A stretch of 64,000 nt of DNA from Oenanthe sinensis (GCA_028671895.1 CM053802.1:37486201-37550200), one strand, 5' to 3'. Positions 34,308 to 48,190 are shown, counted from the first letter of the stretch. The notes: a model not told the origin generated them from the sequence alone. A program made the numbers and translations.

Positions 34308-37300
34308 TCAATATGTGGTTGCAGGGCATATCAAAGAACAAGCGTGTCATGTGGATTCTCGACAGCAGCTGTTCTAGGCATATGATTGGTGATAAAGCCC
34401 TGATATCAGATGTGATTGAGAAAGTTGGCCCGATAGTGACCTTTGGAGATAATAGCAAGGGATTCACAATGGGATATGGCAATCTGGAAATCAGAAATGT
34501 TATCATTGTGAATGTCTCTCTTGTGGACGGATTAAAGCACAAACTTCTAAGTATATGTCAGTTCACTAACAAGGGCTACAAAGTAACTTTCGAAAAGGAA
34601 AGATGTGCAATCCAAAATAGGAAAGATGTGAAACTTGCTCTTCAGGGAGTGAGAAAGGGGAATCTCTTTGTGGCTGACTTATTCTCTGCTAGCAAAGACG
34701 AAGTTCAATGTTTTTATAGCAAAGCTTCAACAGAGGATAGTTGGTTATGGAATAAGAAACTTTCACACCTGAACTTTAAGGCAATGAACTCTTTAGTTAA
34801 GAGGGAATTGGTTAGAGTTTTACCTGAGATGGAATTCTGTCAAGAAGGTTTATGTGAAGCATGTGAAAAGGGGAAGTCAAAGAAAGCATCTCACCGAAGC
34901 AAATATTCATATGTCATTACTGAACCACTGCAACTTCTGCATATAGATTTATTTGGTCCAGTCAACATCATGTCTATGTCAAGGAAGAGATATGCACTAG
35001 TAATTGTAGATGACTACTCTAAGTACATGTGGGTGTTATTTTTGTCCTCAAAAGATGAAGCACCTCAAACAATTATTGATCACATAAAGAAGATAGAGTT
35101 AGAAGCTGATTTTCCTGTCAAGAAAATAAAGTCTGACAATGGAACAAAACTCTGGAATGTAACCCTGAATAATTTCTGTATTGAGAAAGGGATATCAAGA
35201 CAATATTCAGTGCCCAGAACTCCACAATAAAATGTAGTAGTAGAAAATAAGAACAGAACTCTAGTTGAAGCAGCAAGAACAATGTTGAATGAAGCTAAGT
35301 TACCTCTATACTTTTGGGCTGAAACAGTCAACACGGCTTGCTATACTCAGAACCGTACCTTGGTTAATAAAGATCATGACAAGACTCCATACAAATTGAT
35401 GGTAAACAAGAAACCAACACTGAAATACTTTCATGTGTTTGGAGCAAAGTGCTTTGTACTGAAAGATGATGAACATCTAGGAAAGTTTGAATCCAAGGCT
35501 CATGAAGGCATATTTCTTGGCTACTCTCTGGAATCTAAAGCATACAGGTGTGATTGAACTCAAAAAGGTCATTGAAAGTATGAATGTAACTTTCGATGAT
35601 TTCAAGCTCCCAAGTCTATATAGAATAGATAACATTGAAACTCTGCAGTTGGAAAATATGAACTCAGATGAAGTTGAAATAGGACCTGAAGCTGCAATAG
35701 AAAATTAAGCACCAAATGAGAATAACAACAATGATGATTCTGACCCTAGTAGTGGAAATAGTAGAAGATTCACAGAAACTAGTAGTGGCAAAGAATCTCA
35801 CTCTCAACCAAGCAGCAGCTCAGGGGGAGCAACCGAATGATCCTCTAACAGGACTCAGCACTTTAATGATAATCACACCGAATCATCTAGGGCAAATATA
35901 CCTAGGCATAGGGTGTGGAGTAGAGATCACCCCTTTGAGTTGATTCTATTAGATCCAGATGCTGGAGTTCAAAGAAGACGTGCTTCATAGAATGATTGTT
36001 TATTCTCTGGTTTTCTCTCTAAGATAGAGCCAAAGAAAGTAGAAGAAGCAATAGAAGAGCCAGATTGGGTTATTGTTGTGCAAGAAGAACTCAATCAATT
36101 TGAAAGAGAAAAAGTCTGGAAGCTGGTACCCAGGACAAAGAACAAGTCTATAATTGGCACAAAGTGGGTATTCAGAAATAAACTAGATGAAGATGACATT
36201 GTTACGAGGAACAAAGCCAAACTAGTTACTAAAGGTTATTCCCAAGAAGAAAGAATAGATTATGATGAAACATATGCACTACTGGCAAGGCTTGAAGCTA
36301 TTAGGATGTTTCTGGCATTCGAAGCACATTCCAACTTTCAAGTATATCAAATGGATATGTAGAGTGCATTCCTGAATGGAGAGCTTGATGAAGAAGTGTA
36401 TGTGGAACAACCCCCAGGGTTTGAAGATCCAGAATTTACTGATTTTGTGTACTTTCTATTCAAGGCACTCTATGGGTTAAAGCAAACATCTCGGGCATGG
36501 TATGACACTCTATCTATATTCTTACTTGAAAATGGTTTCACTAGAGGTGTCATAGATAAGACTCTGTTTCATAAAATGCATAAAAATGATCACTTGTGTA
36601 GTAGATTCGCTAAGTTAATCCAGACTCGGTTTGAAATGAGCATGATAGGTGAGCTGAATTACTTCCTTGGACTCCAAGTAAGCCAAAGGAAAGATGGAAT
36701 CTTCATTTGCCAGAGCAAGTACATCAGAGATCTATTAAAGAAGTATGGTCTTGAAGATGCATCACCAGCCAATACCTCTATGGAAACTGCCACTATGCTT
36801 GATAAAGATAAATCTGGTAAGATGGTAGACATCACAAGCTACATAGGTATGATCGGCTCATTACTTTACTTAACTGCAAGTAGGCCAGATATTATGTTTG
36901 CTACATGGTTATGTGCTAGGTTTCAGTCCGACCCTAAAGAATCACATCTTATAGCTGTAAAACGGATACTTAAGTATCTTAAGGGTAGTCTGAATCTTGG
37001 AATTCAGTAAGCATACAGGTTTTGACCTTGTTGGCTATACATATTCTACTTATGCAGGTTGTAGGATTGATCGAAAGAGTACATCAGGGAGGTGCCAATT
37101 CCTTAGTAGAAGATTGGTGTCCTGGTATAGCAAGAAGCAGCACTCAGTTGCAATGTCAACATCTGAAGTTGAATATGTCACTGCTGGAAGCTGCTGTGCA
37201 CAAATATTGTGGAGAAGGAACCAACTTCAAGACTATGGACGGTTGCTGAGCAAAATTCCAATATTCTATGAGAACACAAGTGTCATAGCAATCACAAACA

Positions 37301-37497
37301 ATCAAGTTCAGCACTCAAGAACCAAGCACATTGATATCAGGTATCATTTCATAAGAGAGCATGTCATGAGTGGTACTGTAGAGTTACATTTTGTGCCTAT
37401 AGAGCAGCAAATTGCAGACATCTTTACTAAACCACTGGATGAAATCACTTTCACTAGACTGGTTTGTGAACTTGGGATGTTAAATTCTATTAACTAA
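34286..37497 (+). pseudogene. pol: Element E pol (PR-IN-RT-RH), decayed, YVDD box deleted
   Basis: Protease motif DSSCSRHMIG (about 34358), with Ser for the usual Gly. Integrase zinc region WLWNKKLSHL to CEACEKGK has Asn at the first His. The core retains SDNGT near 35130. TAA at 35228-35230 interrupts the PQ motif. A frameshift lies near 35545. RT starts about 36070 and has TAG at 36360-36362. Between DKTLFHKMHKND and LCSRFAKL (about 36590-36600) roughly 20 residues including YVDD are missing in frame relative to D. A further frameshift near 37000 precedes RNase H (to 37497). It cannot encode active RT. Confidence 0.9.
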
Positions 37498-37982
37498 TTA
37501 GTTAGTAATCAATAACTGCAATTTGAAGCTAATAAATTCCCTAGTTAATTAATTTCAATATTTTTAGGACTTGTGAATTTATTTACCAATTTTTTTCATG
37601 TTCTTAAGATTAAATATTAGATAAATACCTTGTGCATGCCTGCTAATTTTATTGATCTTAGAAAATATTTAAGTGCTTATGTTTAATTAATTAATTCTTA
37701 GCATTTATATATATTTATATATTATTTGAAATTATTTTAAATAGAAATGGTGAATATTTATATTTATTCTCATATTTAAAATATAAGTAAAATAATAAAG
37801 AATCATAATTTATGTATGATAATAATTTTAACAATTAATTTAATTATTGTTATTAATAAATATGTTGTGAAATAATATTTATGAGTAATTAATTATTATT
37901 GGTTAATTATTCATATTATTCATAAACATTAATATTTATTAGTAGCAAAATCTAGGAGCAACTTGAAATTTTAATCAAGTAC
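37498..37982 (+). other. Element E spacer after pol
   Basis: Very AT-rich non-coding sequence between pol and the internal array. Nothing else recognised. Confidence 0.6.
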
Positions 37983-38309
37983 TTTGTGGCGCTGCATTGA
38001 TAGGTGGCGCCTATAAAGTGGTTTAACTGTATAGGTGCAACAAAAATTAGCACATGTACTTAGAAATTTTTCTTGAAAAACTTGTTGCGCCTTTAGGTTT
38101 TATTGCGCCTACAGAGTGTCACCACTGTAAAGGCGCAACAAACTAAAAGATTTTGTTTGTTGTTTGTTGGGCTAAGAAATTTTGTGGCGTCATCATAGTG
38201 TATCCACTGTGAAGGCGCAACAAAACAACTTAGCCATTTGTTTCTTGTTGCGCTAAGGAAGATTGTGGCGCCATCACAGTGTATACACTGTGTAGGCGTA
38301 ATAAAAGTC
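37983..38309 (+). repeat. Element E internal GGCGCAACAAA array before third ORF
   Basis: Three to four degenerate units of about 60-100 bp pairing TTGTTGCGCC/GTGGCGCC with AGGCGCAACAAA. Examples are a 13-base inverted repeat at 38082-38094 and 38129-38141, and the perfect palindrome CACAGTGTATACACTGTG at 38275-38292. The motif is the same as in E's own LTR (30848-31192), paralleling element D. Element B is inserted a few bases beyond. Confidence 0.8.
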
Positions 38310-38314
38310 CTTAG
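38310..38314. repeat. Target-site duplication of element B, left copy (CTTAG)
   Basis: cttag immediately before the B 3' LTR, repeated exactly at 57330-57334 after the B 5' LTR. Confidence 0.95.
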
Positions 38315-40026
38315 TGTTGGTCCCTGATATTGTAATATCTTAATTTAATCGCAGAATACTGGATTTAAAAATATTACTTTAATTTCTCGCGAAATATTAA
38401 TTTTAATGAAATACTGTTCAAGTAGAAGATATGATTTTAACTTGAAAAGTATTACAAAATTAATATGATGATAGTTTATATAACTGATTAAATGTCTAGA
38501 ACGATTTTGACATGAATTGTTCTGATTTAACAAGTATATCCAAACTTGCACAGAAATCTATGAATATTACAATGCAGACAAATTTCTGAATTTGAACTGT
38601 TTTTGTCTCACTGAAATAATGAAGCAAAATACTCATATTTATAGAGGTTGAAAAGCTAGTATGACTTTTCTCACTATGACTTAATTTAACAAGAATTAAG
38701 CCTTGTATGACTTATTAAAAAGCTGGGCATGACTTTTTTCACTCGGTATGACTTTCTAAAATTCGGTATGACTTATTTTATTAATTAAAAAATTGGTATG
38801 ACTTTTTAATTAAATAAAAAATCAATTCAGCATGACCTTTAGAAACGTTGCTCGATATGACTTTTAATTTCCTGTCGGTATGACTCTTTAATTCCTTCTA
38901 GGTATGACACTTGAATCAACAGCCTTTTCATTTCTTTTCTTCTTGATTGGACACGTGGTAGCCTTTGATTGGTTGAAAAAATCTCCTGCCAAATCAAATG
39001 GAAAAGGGGCCTATTTCGTCTTTTAGTGGATAGGCTCCGTAGAAATGTTTTTCGACCCGCACAACTTATATTCTTTGATTAATAAATAATAAATTTAATT
39101 TAGAAATTATAAAAATAAATATATAATATTATTTAGATATTTATAAATATAATTTACTAAATAAATAAAATATTTATTAATTAAATAAATCCTTACGCTC
39201 TAAGCTGCGGTCTTCTGAACGTCTAAAACCGAACTCCTTTTAACTTGAGAATGATAAATCAATTCCAACCAGGGTTCCACTTTTATGAATATATGAATTT
39301 GCATTTCTTCCGTGTTAATTCTCTTTCCGTCTTTTCTTCAAGTCAGTACTGTTAGACATGTTTAGCTGTATCCCTTTGAGCTTCCAGCTTCTGTCTTCTA
39401 TCATTCTAAAATAATTCTAAAATAATTAATCATTTAATTAATTTAAGAAATAAATTAATTCTGAGTGAATTAATTTACTAATTAAATTAACTAATTAATT
39501 TAATTAATTAATAGAGAATTAAATTAAAGACTTGACTATTGTTGATGTAGATAAAACTCTTCTGTCCTTCAACAATAACCTTTCTAACCACTTGAACTTT
39601 TTGATGACGAATCTTCACTGACATTGTTAACACCCTGTGCACTGGTCTGGTTCACGAATGACAAACTACAATGTCGATTCTCATTTCTACTGTAGTGGTA
39701 TTTGTATCTTGTCTTGTTTCTAGCTTTGTCTTCAATATTTCTTTTCTTGGAATCTCTTTGTAATAGGCACTTGGAATCTTCTATATCTTCTAAACTCTTC
39801 TGAAATACGTTTTCTTTATTTTTCGCCGATGCTTGAACATATTAATGAACTTCTTCCGGTATAGAGTAGCAGCTTCATTAGAACACTTCTGATATTAGGA
39901 TTCTTTGTGTCTAGTTGACTGTCTTCATCTTGATTCCTTCCTCAGTATTTATTACTTACTTAATTTTCTTACTTGAGTTGAGTTGTCATCTACTTATTAT
40001 AAATAAGCCTTGTCATATGCCTTTCA
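38315..40026 (-). repeat. Element B 3' LTR
   Basis: 1712 bp, TG...CA. Relative to the 5' LTR it lacks a short stretch near its start (the G-run region) and an approximately 80-bp duplicated unit containing tatgact repeats. TATA box near 38633-38641 on the minus strand. Confidence 0.94.
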
Positions 40027-40040
40027 ATCTCCCCCTATTT
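40027..40040 (-). other. Element B polypurine tract
   Basis: Minus-strand AAATAGGGGGAGAT directly before the 3' LTR. Confidence 0.9.
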
Positions 40041-41963
40041 GTTGTTAAGCATTTAACATACAAATTCCTAGAGGATAACTCAACTAACAACTAAGAAATT
40101 AATATGACATTTAAGAATTGTAAATAATAAATTATTCTCTGGATTATATAATACATTTCCGGATTTCCTGAGTTAACTGAAATGAAAGTTGTTTGTTCCT
40201 CTAGCACTGAACATATTATACATGTAGTATTATCTTCGTTTCTCAGACTCATCACTACTCCCCCTTAGGATGGCAGAGATGATGTCTGTTCTCTTCTTAC
40301 CACTTTTCCTTTGAATTTCTAACTTCTGTTTTTGTTTCTCACCCAAAGTAGATTCATTTTCCCTTTTCGAAAATTATCCAACTTTTCTTGTTCAACAATT
40401 GAGTAATCCTCTTCTGGCAAAAGTCTTTGTTTACTTCTCCCTTTTTGATCTACTCCCCCTTTTGGAGTAATCCTCTTAGTAATTCTCCCCCTTAGTCGAG
40501 TAATCCTCTTAATAATTTTAACAGTCCTTTTCTGGAGAAATTTCCACCTTGGTTAAGTAACATTTGAAATCTGTAACAGGGAATTGAGAAAGGGATTCGG
40601 TAAGTGTGTTAGTGTGTGATTTTACTTTGTGTTCCTCACAAGTGTTTCGCTCATATACTCTCTAAGTGTTTCACTCATAGAATATATATTTTCACTCTTC
40701 CTTACTTGTGTTTCACTCTTTTCTCACATCACTATATCTCTCTCAGTACGGATGACTCAGTCTTTTGTACCTGCAAGAATGATCACCATAGCCCCTTCAA
40801 GAAAGATCACTGATGGTGCAATGGGGTTTCGTAAATCCCCGTCCTCAATTAAATCTATTAAAATAGTTAAATTTATAAACTGAATTGCTTCAGGAATAGA
40901 TTCAATGGGTTGCTGATCATCTAAGATGATCTATTCCATTAAGAATCTAGATATGTTCCATTAAGGAACTATAATGTAGCAAATGATCCAAGTTTCCTCC
41001 TGACGCCTGTGAAGGCATGTTGATTCAATCAGAATCATCAATCATTCTTCCTTCCTTGATATGGAAGTTTAGAATAATTGCTTCTGTCAATTCATCCTTA
41101 CTGTGACATTTCAATTGCTCCCTCTTGGTCCCTTTTTGGTCCCAAGTAAGTCCTTACATTGTTGGTCCCTTGGTGTTGGTCCCTAAAACATAAGACACAA
41201 AATTTGTGGTTTCTTGAAAAATGTCAGATGAAATTGACTCTTTACAAGTGGCCTTGGCTGACAGGCCGAATTCAATAGACTCACTCTGTTGAGAGAATGA
41301 ACCTAGTAACAGTTTTGCCTTTTCCAAGTCTGTATCCTTTTGAGAAAACACAGATGAGCTAACAAGTGTCTCAGCTTTTGTATATATTAATCACCTTTCT
41401 GGAGGCAGAGCTGTTGGTTCACTCACAATACCAACCTTATCAAATGCAATCAAGGCATTGACTCCCTCATTCTTAACAATTAGGTATTCTGTTTAATGGT
41501 TAGAGAGACGAATGTGATTGTGTTTGTGTGTTTGGTTCTAAGATCTTGGATAAAGATTGATGCCAATGTTTGGGATCTAACTATCAGAAACAATTGGATG
41601 ATCAAGCTCATAGATCTTTCCTACTTCTCAAAAGAGACGTGAAATAATCAACGCATATTTATATATCAACAAAAATAAAAAAAAGTAAAAATAAAAATAA
41701 GGATGCCAATGTTGAAAAACAACTAAAACTATACATGCTTATTTATATAAATAATATATGCCAATTATTGGAAAACAACAATAATATAAAATATTTACAG
41801 TAGAGATGCCAAATAAATAAAACTGTACAAAAATAAGGAAAATCTTTTTGAGTTTTCTTTTTCATTTTGTTTGTTTGTTTTTGATAATTTTTAAGGAATA
41901 TATACAGTGTATTTACAGTGATTGCTTAAAATTAAATATGCAATTTAAAACATCATGCAATAA
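40041..41963 (-). other. Element B region between RNase H and polypurine tract
   Basis: 1.9 kb without a credible gene. It contains several ctcccccttt words (about 40258-40500), a run of gagtaatcct repeats (about 40400-40510), and ttggtccct repeats (about 41125-41185) that echo the LTR end. A 65-codon minus-strand ORF at 41154-41351 might be a fragment of a lost third ORF, but I cannot match it to that of D or E. Confidence 0.55.
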
Positions 41964-44418
41964 TCAGTTCATGTTTAACATCCCTAACTCACTAACCAAC
42001 TTAGAGAAAGTAGATCCATCAAGTGGTTTCGTGAAGATGTCGGCAATTTGATCTTCTGTGGGTACAAAATGTAACACCACAGTTCCATTCATGACATGCT
42101 CTCGGATAAAATGATAACTTATGTCTATGTGCTTGGTTCTTGAATGTTGTACAGGATTGTTGGAAATTGCTATGGCACTTGTGTTATCGCAAAGTATTGG
42201 AATTTTAGTTAGCGCAAGTCCATAATCATTCAGCTGATTCCTTATCCATAGGATCTGTGCACAACAACTACCTGCCGCAATGTATTCTGCTTCGGCTGTC
42301 GATGTAGATACTGAGTGTTGTTTCTTGCTGTACCAGGAGATCAACCGATGTCCTAGAAACTGACGGCTTCCAGAAGTACTTTTCATGTCCATCCTGCATC
42401 CTGCATAATCTGAATCTGTATAGCCTATTAAGTCAAAACCTGTATCTTTAAGGTACCAAATTCCAAGATTTGGTGTACACTTCAGATATCTAAAAATACG
42501 TTTAACGGCTATTAGATGAGATTCTCTAGGGTCAGATTGAAACCTTGCACATAAGCATGTTGCAAACATTATATCGAGTCTACTAGCAGTTAGATATAAT
42601 AATGAGCATATCATACCTCTGTAGCTTGTGATGTCGACCTTCTTACCAGTTTCATCTTTGTCAAGCTTTGTGGTTGTTGGCATTGGGGTTTTTACCGGTG
42701 AAGAATCTTCTAGATTGTATTTCCTTAGAAGATCCCTTACGTACTTTGATTGGCAAATAAAAATCCCAACCTCTTTTTGCTTTACTTGCAATCCAAGGAA
42801 AAATGACAGCTCACCCATCATGTTCATTTCATACCTGCTCTGCATTAACTTAGCAAATCTTTTGCACAAATTTTCGTTAGTAGAACCAAATATAATATCG
42901 TCAACATAAACTTGGACAAATATCATATCTTTTTCATGCAGTTTGTAAAATAGAGTTTTATCTATGATACCTCTAATGAAACCATTTTCAAGTACACAGA
43001 GAGAGTGTCATACCATGTCCTTGGTACTTGCTTGAGTCCATAGAGAGCTTTGAATAGAAAATACACAAAATTAGCAAACTCTGGATTTTCAAAGCCAGGG
43101 GGCTGTTCCACATATACTTCCTCTTCTAACTGTCCATTCAGAAATGCACTCTTCACATCCATTTGAAAAACTTTAAAATTGGAATATGCTGCGAATGCTA
43201 GAAATATCCTGATGGCTTCAAGTCTTGCAACTGGTGCGTAGGTCTCGTCATAATCAATTCCCTCCTCTTGGGAGTAACCCTTTGCAACCAGTCTGGCTTT
43301 GTTCCTTGTAACAATGCCATCACCGTCTAACTTATTCTTGTATACCCATTTCATGCCAATAACAGATCTATCTTTAGGCCTGGGTACCAGTGTCCAGACT
43401 TCTTGTCTCTCAAACTGATTGAGCTCTTCTTGCATGGCAAGAACCTAATCTGGATCATTTAATGCATCTTCAGTCTTCTTTGGTTCTTCTTGAGATAGAA
43501 AAACTGAAAATAAACATTCATTTGAAGTTGCACTTCTAGTTATAACCCCAACATCTGGATCACCTATGACCAATTCAAAAGGATGATCTCTTCTCCATAT
43601 CCTTTCCCTGGGTAGGTTTGATCTTGATGATTCGCCTCGAAATTCATTGTGATGTTGTGTTCTACCAGTTGATCCTTCATCTCCCCCTGAGTTGCTGCCA
43701 GGATGACTTGTTGATCCACCACTGGTATTAGTAGTATCTCTAATGTTTACATTGTTTCCACCACTATTACCTGGATCATTACTATTATTGTCATCATCAT
43801 TTCTTGTTACAACCTCAGGTTCTTCTTCACTATCTGAATCTGAGTCTGAATGATTATTAAATTTTAATGACTCAGAAGGATCTTTAGTTTGGATACTTGG
43901 GAGTTTAGTGTCATCAAAAGTTACATTGACACTTTCTTTTACTTGGTGCTGATCAATTATGTAGACCCTATATGCTCTTCTTGAATATCCGACAAAAATA
44001 GCTTCATGTGCTTTGGCCTCGAACTTGCCATGGTGTTCATCTCCATCCTTCAGCACATAGTATTTAGCTCCAAATACATGAAAGTAATTTAGAGTAGGTT
44101 TCTTGCCAGCCATTAATTAATAGGGAGATTTCATATGATCTTTGTTGATCGGAGTTCGATTCTGAGTATAACAAGCTGTATTTTCTGCCTCAGCCCAGAA
44201 GTAGATAGGTAACCTTGATTCACTTAGCATAGTCCTTGCAGCTTCAATTAGGGTTCTATTTTTCCTTTCTACAACTCCATTCTTTTACGGAGTTCTTGGT
44301 GCTGAATATTTCCTTGTTATCCCTTTGTCTGAGCAAAAGTTATTCAAAACTTCATTTCTGAATTCTGTTCCATTATCTGATCTGATTGCCCGGACAGGTA
44401 ACTTTGAATCTAACTCAA
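41964..44418 (-). pseudogene. pol: Element B pol, C-terminal part (integrase end, RT, RNase H)
   Basis: Continuation of pol left of insertion F. Integrase core with SDNGTEF near 44370 is present. TAA at 44285-44287 breaks the PQ-NGVVERKN motif and TAA at 44117-44119 follows. Then come the linker and a TAG at 43445-43447 replacing Trp at the start of RT. RT is well preserved through YGLKQVPR, then a deletion of about four bases near 42965-42975 shifts the frame. The remaining frame (41964-42926) carries VYVDDIIFG, RT end and a complete RNase H, ending at 41964. F is inserted just upstream of the DNGTEF motif. Confidence 0.92.
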
Positions 44419-44423
44419 TCAGC
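44419..44423. repeat. Target-site duplication of element F, left copy (TCAGC)
   Basis: tcagc before the F 5' LTR, repeated exactly at 52072-52076. The integrase sequence of B reads across when one copy and F are removed. Confidence 0.95.
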
Positions 44424-45959
44424 TGTTAGTAATTGTGCTCTAGAGACAATACTTTTTATATTTTAAGGAAAATATTTATTATTAAGGATTATGTTTTATT
44501 GATTATTATTTATTTATTATGTTTTATTTACTGCGTAATAAATTGAAAGCATAATAAATGTCCTTGGAATTTTGATACGTATTATATATCTTTAAGTATG
44601 TGACTTAAAAATGAGATTATATGAATAGTATCTTATTCTTAAAATTCCCTAGTCGAGTATTATTATTTAAGGATAATAATAATGCACAAAGACTAGTATG
44701 TTTCTTGACAGATGACCACATCTCATTGGTCATAGGTATGGGGATACTAAAGTCAAGAACATAAGTGCATGTATCAATGCATGGCACTGGAATGACCCGC
44801 CGTGAGATTCTACATGTTAAGTAAGTGTCATAAGTAATTCTCACTGTGATAATGGTGTAATGATCCTTAGACCTGAAATCATTATATTTCTATACGAGAA
44901 TTAATATACTTTGATTACATTAAAAGTTACCTTTGACCGGGTGATGATAAAAGTGGACATTGGGTATATTATGAATCGTATAAGAAATATGAATGATCTA
45001 GATGGGATTTAGTCCTCCTAATTTTAGGAGTGATATTATTGGCCTCTTGTTTGAGTGAGACTATGAAATGCACGGCCGTGCTCAAATGTTGATTTGATAG
45101 TCTACTCATCGATCAAGAAAATAAAGATTAAATTATGAAGAGGATGACACGAGACATGCCTTGAGTTTAATCTATAATATCAAGATTAAAGGGATTATAT
45201 TACATGGAACATTATTCACGAAAGGCTTAATCGAATCACCGATTTATTATTATTACTTGGGTAGCAATGATGTATTACTAGATGCCGCTCATTGTTTACA
45301 ATTTTAATTAGATATTAAAATTGTTGCCAACGTAATAATAACCTACAGGGTCACACACAAAGAACGCTTGAAGGAGAAATAATTTAAATTATGAATTTAA
45401 ATTAAATAAGTAATTTATTTTATTTATGATATTAATTAAGTATGACTTAATTAATTATATAAATAGAATAAATGAATTACTTAAACTAATTCCAAAATTA
45501 ATAATTAATTAATTAAGTGAGACTTAATTAAATAATTTAGAATTTTGGATTAGTATTAATTATAATTGGATTATAATTAGAAAACTTATTCCTCTCTCTA
45601 TATAATCTCTTTATGGGCTGATTTAATAAAATAGAGATTTTACAAAAACCCTAGCCGCTCTGAGAGAGGAGGAAGATAGAGAGAGAAGAAGTTTTCGGGT
45701 GCTAGTACACATCAATCCTTCATGAAAAGTGTTCGTGTGGATACCGTAGAGCGTAGATCGCGAGAGCGGGATACGTGGTGATTAAACAAGCTTTGGACCT
45801 CCATTAATCTTCCATTAATGAACTGTTAAAGCTTCTAAAGGTATTTATTCTTTATCTCCGAATTAAATCTTTTGTTTTCGCATGGATCTTGCGGAGGGTT
45901 TCGCTATTTTGATTTATTTTTCGCGTTTATTCTGCTGCGTTTGTGTCACGAACCCTACA
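44424..45959 (+). repeat. Element F 5' LTR
   Basis: 1536 bp starting tgttagtaattgtgctc and ending cgaaccctaca. TATA box TATATAAT at 45599-45606. A 75-codon minus ORF inside is present in both LTRs and is not considered a gene. Confidence 0.96.
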
Positions 45960-45960
45960 A

Positions 45961-45972
45961 TGGCATCAGAGC
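45961..45972 (+). other. Element F primer binding site
   Basis: TGGCATCAGAGC one base after the LTR, the same one-base variant of the initiator-Met complement as in A and B. Confidence 0.9.
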
Positions 45973-48190
45973 TACTTGCGAAACGTTTTAATTCGGTTAT
46001 GTGCTTAACAGTTTTTGATATATAAACATGTATGCGATCTATCATGATTTTATATTGATATAATATGTATATGTTTATATATATTATGAATATATGATAT
46101 TCATATGATGTATAATCATGTGATGATTATGTGTGTTGATGTATGTATATGATACATGTTTGTTCTTATTATGGGAATCATATTCGATATGAATTCTGAA
46201 ACGGCTGCCGTTGATTTTCTGAAATCTGTGTCCGTTGTCCGATTTTCGCAAACGATATGTGTTTTCTGACTGGAATCGGGTCACTGAGCAATACTGACAT
46301 AATCATCTCTGCGTCTGTAAGCTATTAGATGTCGTTACAGCCTCCAAAACGGTGATTTATTATTTTTTGAAAATTATTTAATTTTCTAAAATTTTGAGTA
46401 TATGTATGTATATATTATGAATATATGATATTCATGTAATGTATAATCATATAATGATTGTATGTATCTCTATATATGTATATATGATATATGTTTGTTT
46501 TTGTTATGGGAATTGTATATGATACGATTTCTGAAACACCGTCAGATTTGGAGAAATCTGACTGCTGTATCTGATTTTCGTAAACGATATGTGTTTTATG
46601 ACGGGTTTGTAAGGCGTTTGACGTCGTTAAGGGCCTCGAAATAGCGATTTATTGTCTTTAGAAATCTGTTTTTAATTTTCTGAAATTTCGAAATTTGTTA
46701 TATATGATTATATGATATGATTATATAATATGAGATATATTATATGTATTATATGATAGTATGGTGGATGGTTATGGCCTAAAGTCCCATAGGATAGTGG
46801 TTTTGATTTATGGTTTTGGTTTCTAAATACGACTTGCATGTCGTTTATTCATTGTAATTTAATTATCTCGAATGTAACTCGAGTTCTTCTTGTAATTTCA
46901 TTAGAATAGTTTTATTTTTATTATTCAATGTAATTATCAATGAAGACTTGCAAGCAAGGAGGCGATCCAAAAGGGGATGATGGAGCAATGAAGAAAGAAG
47001 ACATGTAATAGATAGTATTTTTTAAACCACCATAGACTGACCTTGATATTTCCATTAGCTTGGAAATATCATATAAGATGGGGCCATAACCAAACACGTT
47101 TATTTTACGCACATTACATATATGTATATGATTGCATGTATTGGTATGTATGCGTAGATATAATTGAGATGCATGCTTAATATTGATTAATCATGTATGT
47201 ATTAGATACGACACCCATGCCATGTTTGCTTAAACAAGATAAAATCTGTAACGATTCAAGATTTTAAAAATTAACAAACGATCATGAGATTCTTGTGTTT
47301 ATGAAATATGGATTTTTAAAACACGGAATTAAATATAGATTTTTGATATCTATAATTGGGATTTTCTGACAAAAGCGGATATGCGTATTCGTAAGGCTGA
47401 TGGGTTTTAAGTGTGACCATTGGTATCCTCCATCTACCTGGGAAATGAACAATTTAAGATGTCGATTTGAAATATTTGGTTCAAGGAAAAATTGAGGATC
47501 TCTTTATGATGTGATCATGATCGTTATAAATTTTCTAAAACCCCTTAACAAAATATTAAGTTTTACTCGGATGCTTTCCAATGAATGAACACTCATCGAA
47601 TCCTAGATCGATAAGGGGAAGGACTGTCAGTGGCAGTGGACTCCTATCTATCGTGGTGAGATGCGACGAATATAAACGGTTATATTCGACCGTTGTATCA
47701 TTGGGTCTAACTTAACTGAGTCGTCATAATAAGTGAAAATAAACGGTTATATTCAACTATTATGAACTTAGAAGCATAGAGTTTGGTTAAAAGTCTATTA
47801 GATAGATAAGATCAATCGTTGTTCACCAAACTATCCAAGAATTATATATGATATAATTGGCAACTGTTGTCTACCTAAATAATCATTTTCTAAGGACTTC
47901 CAGTGGTTGACTTAGGACATGACGAAATATGGATCTTGGCTCACTAGAAAGAATTATGGGATATACTTTTCAAATTAATAGTAAGGGCTATTAGTTTGAT
48001 AAAAATAGTGGGAGGTATATGATGATATACCATAATCACTTAAACATAATTAATATTAAATTTGCAATCTAGTTTATTTTATGCACTTTAATATTGTAGA
48101 TATCAAATGATAAACACAAACAACTTCTCTATGCGATCGGTTCTTGAGAAGGACAAGTTGACGAGAATATATTTTCTTGACTGACATAGG
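45973..48190 (+). other. Element F leader, 2.2 kb non-coding with internal duplication
   Basis: Two tandem units of about 331 bp (about 46065-46395 and 46396-46726) are clearly recognisable: attatgaatatatgatat at 46083 and 46414, cgatatgtgtttt at 46253 and 46585. Further on, ataaacggttatattcgacc (about 47670) has a partial second copy near 47740. No coding region seen. Confidence 0.75.

Noticed and set aside
40616..40883. Hydrophobic ORFs in the element B post-pol region
   Set aside because: Produced by T-rich sequence; overlapping frames, no start context or homology, and wrong strand for the element.
44617..44844. 75-codon minus ORF, repeated at 50728-50955
   Set aside because: Same reason: lies in both F LTRs and looks non-coding.
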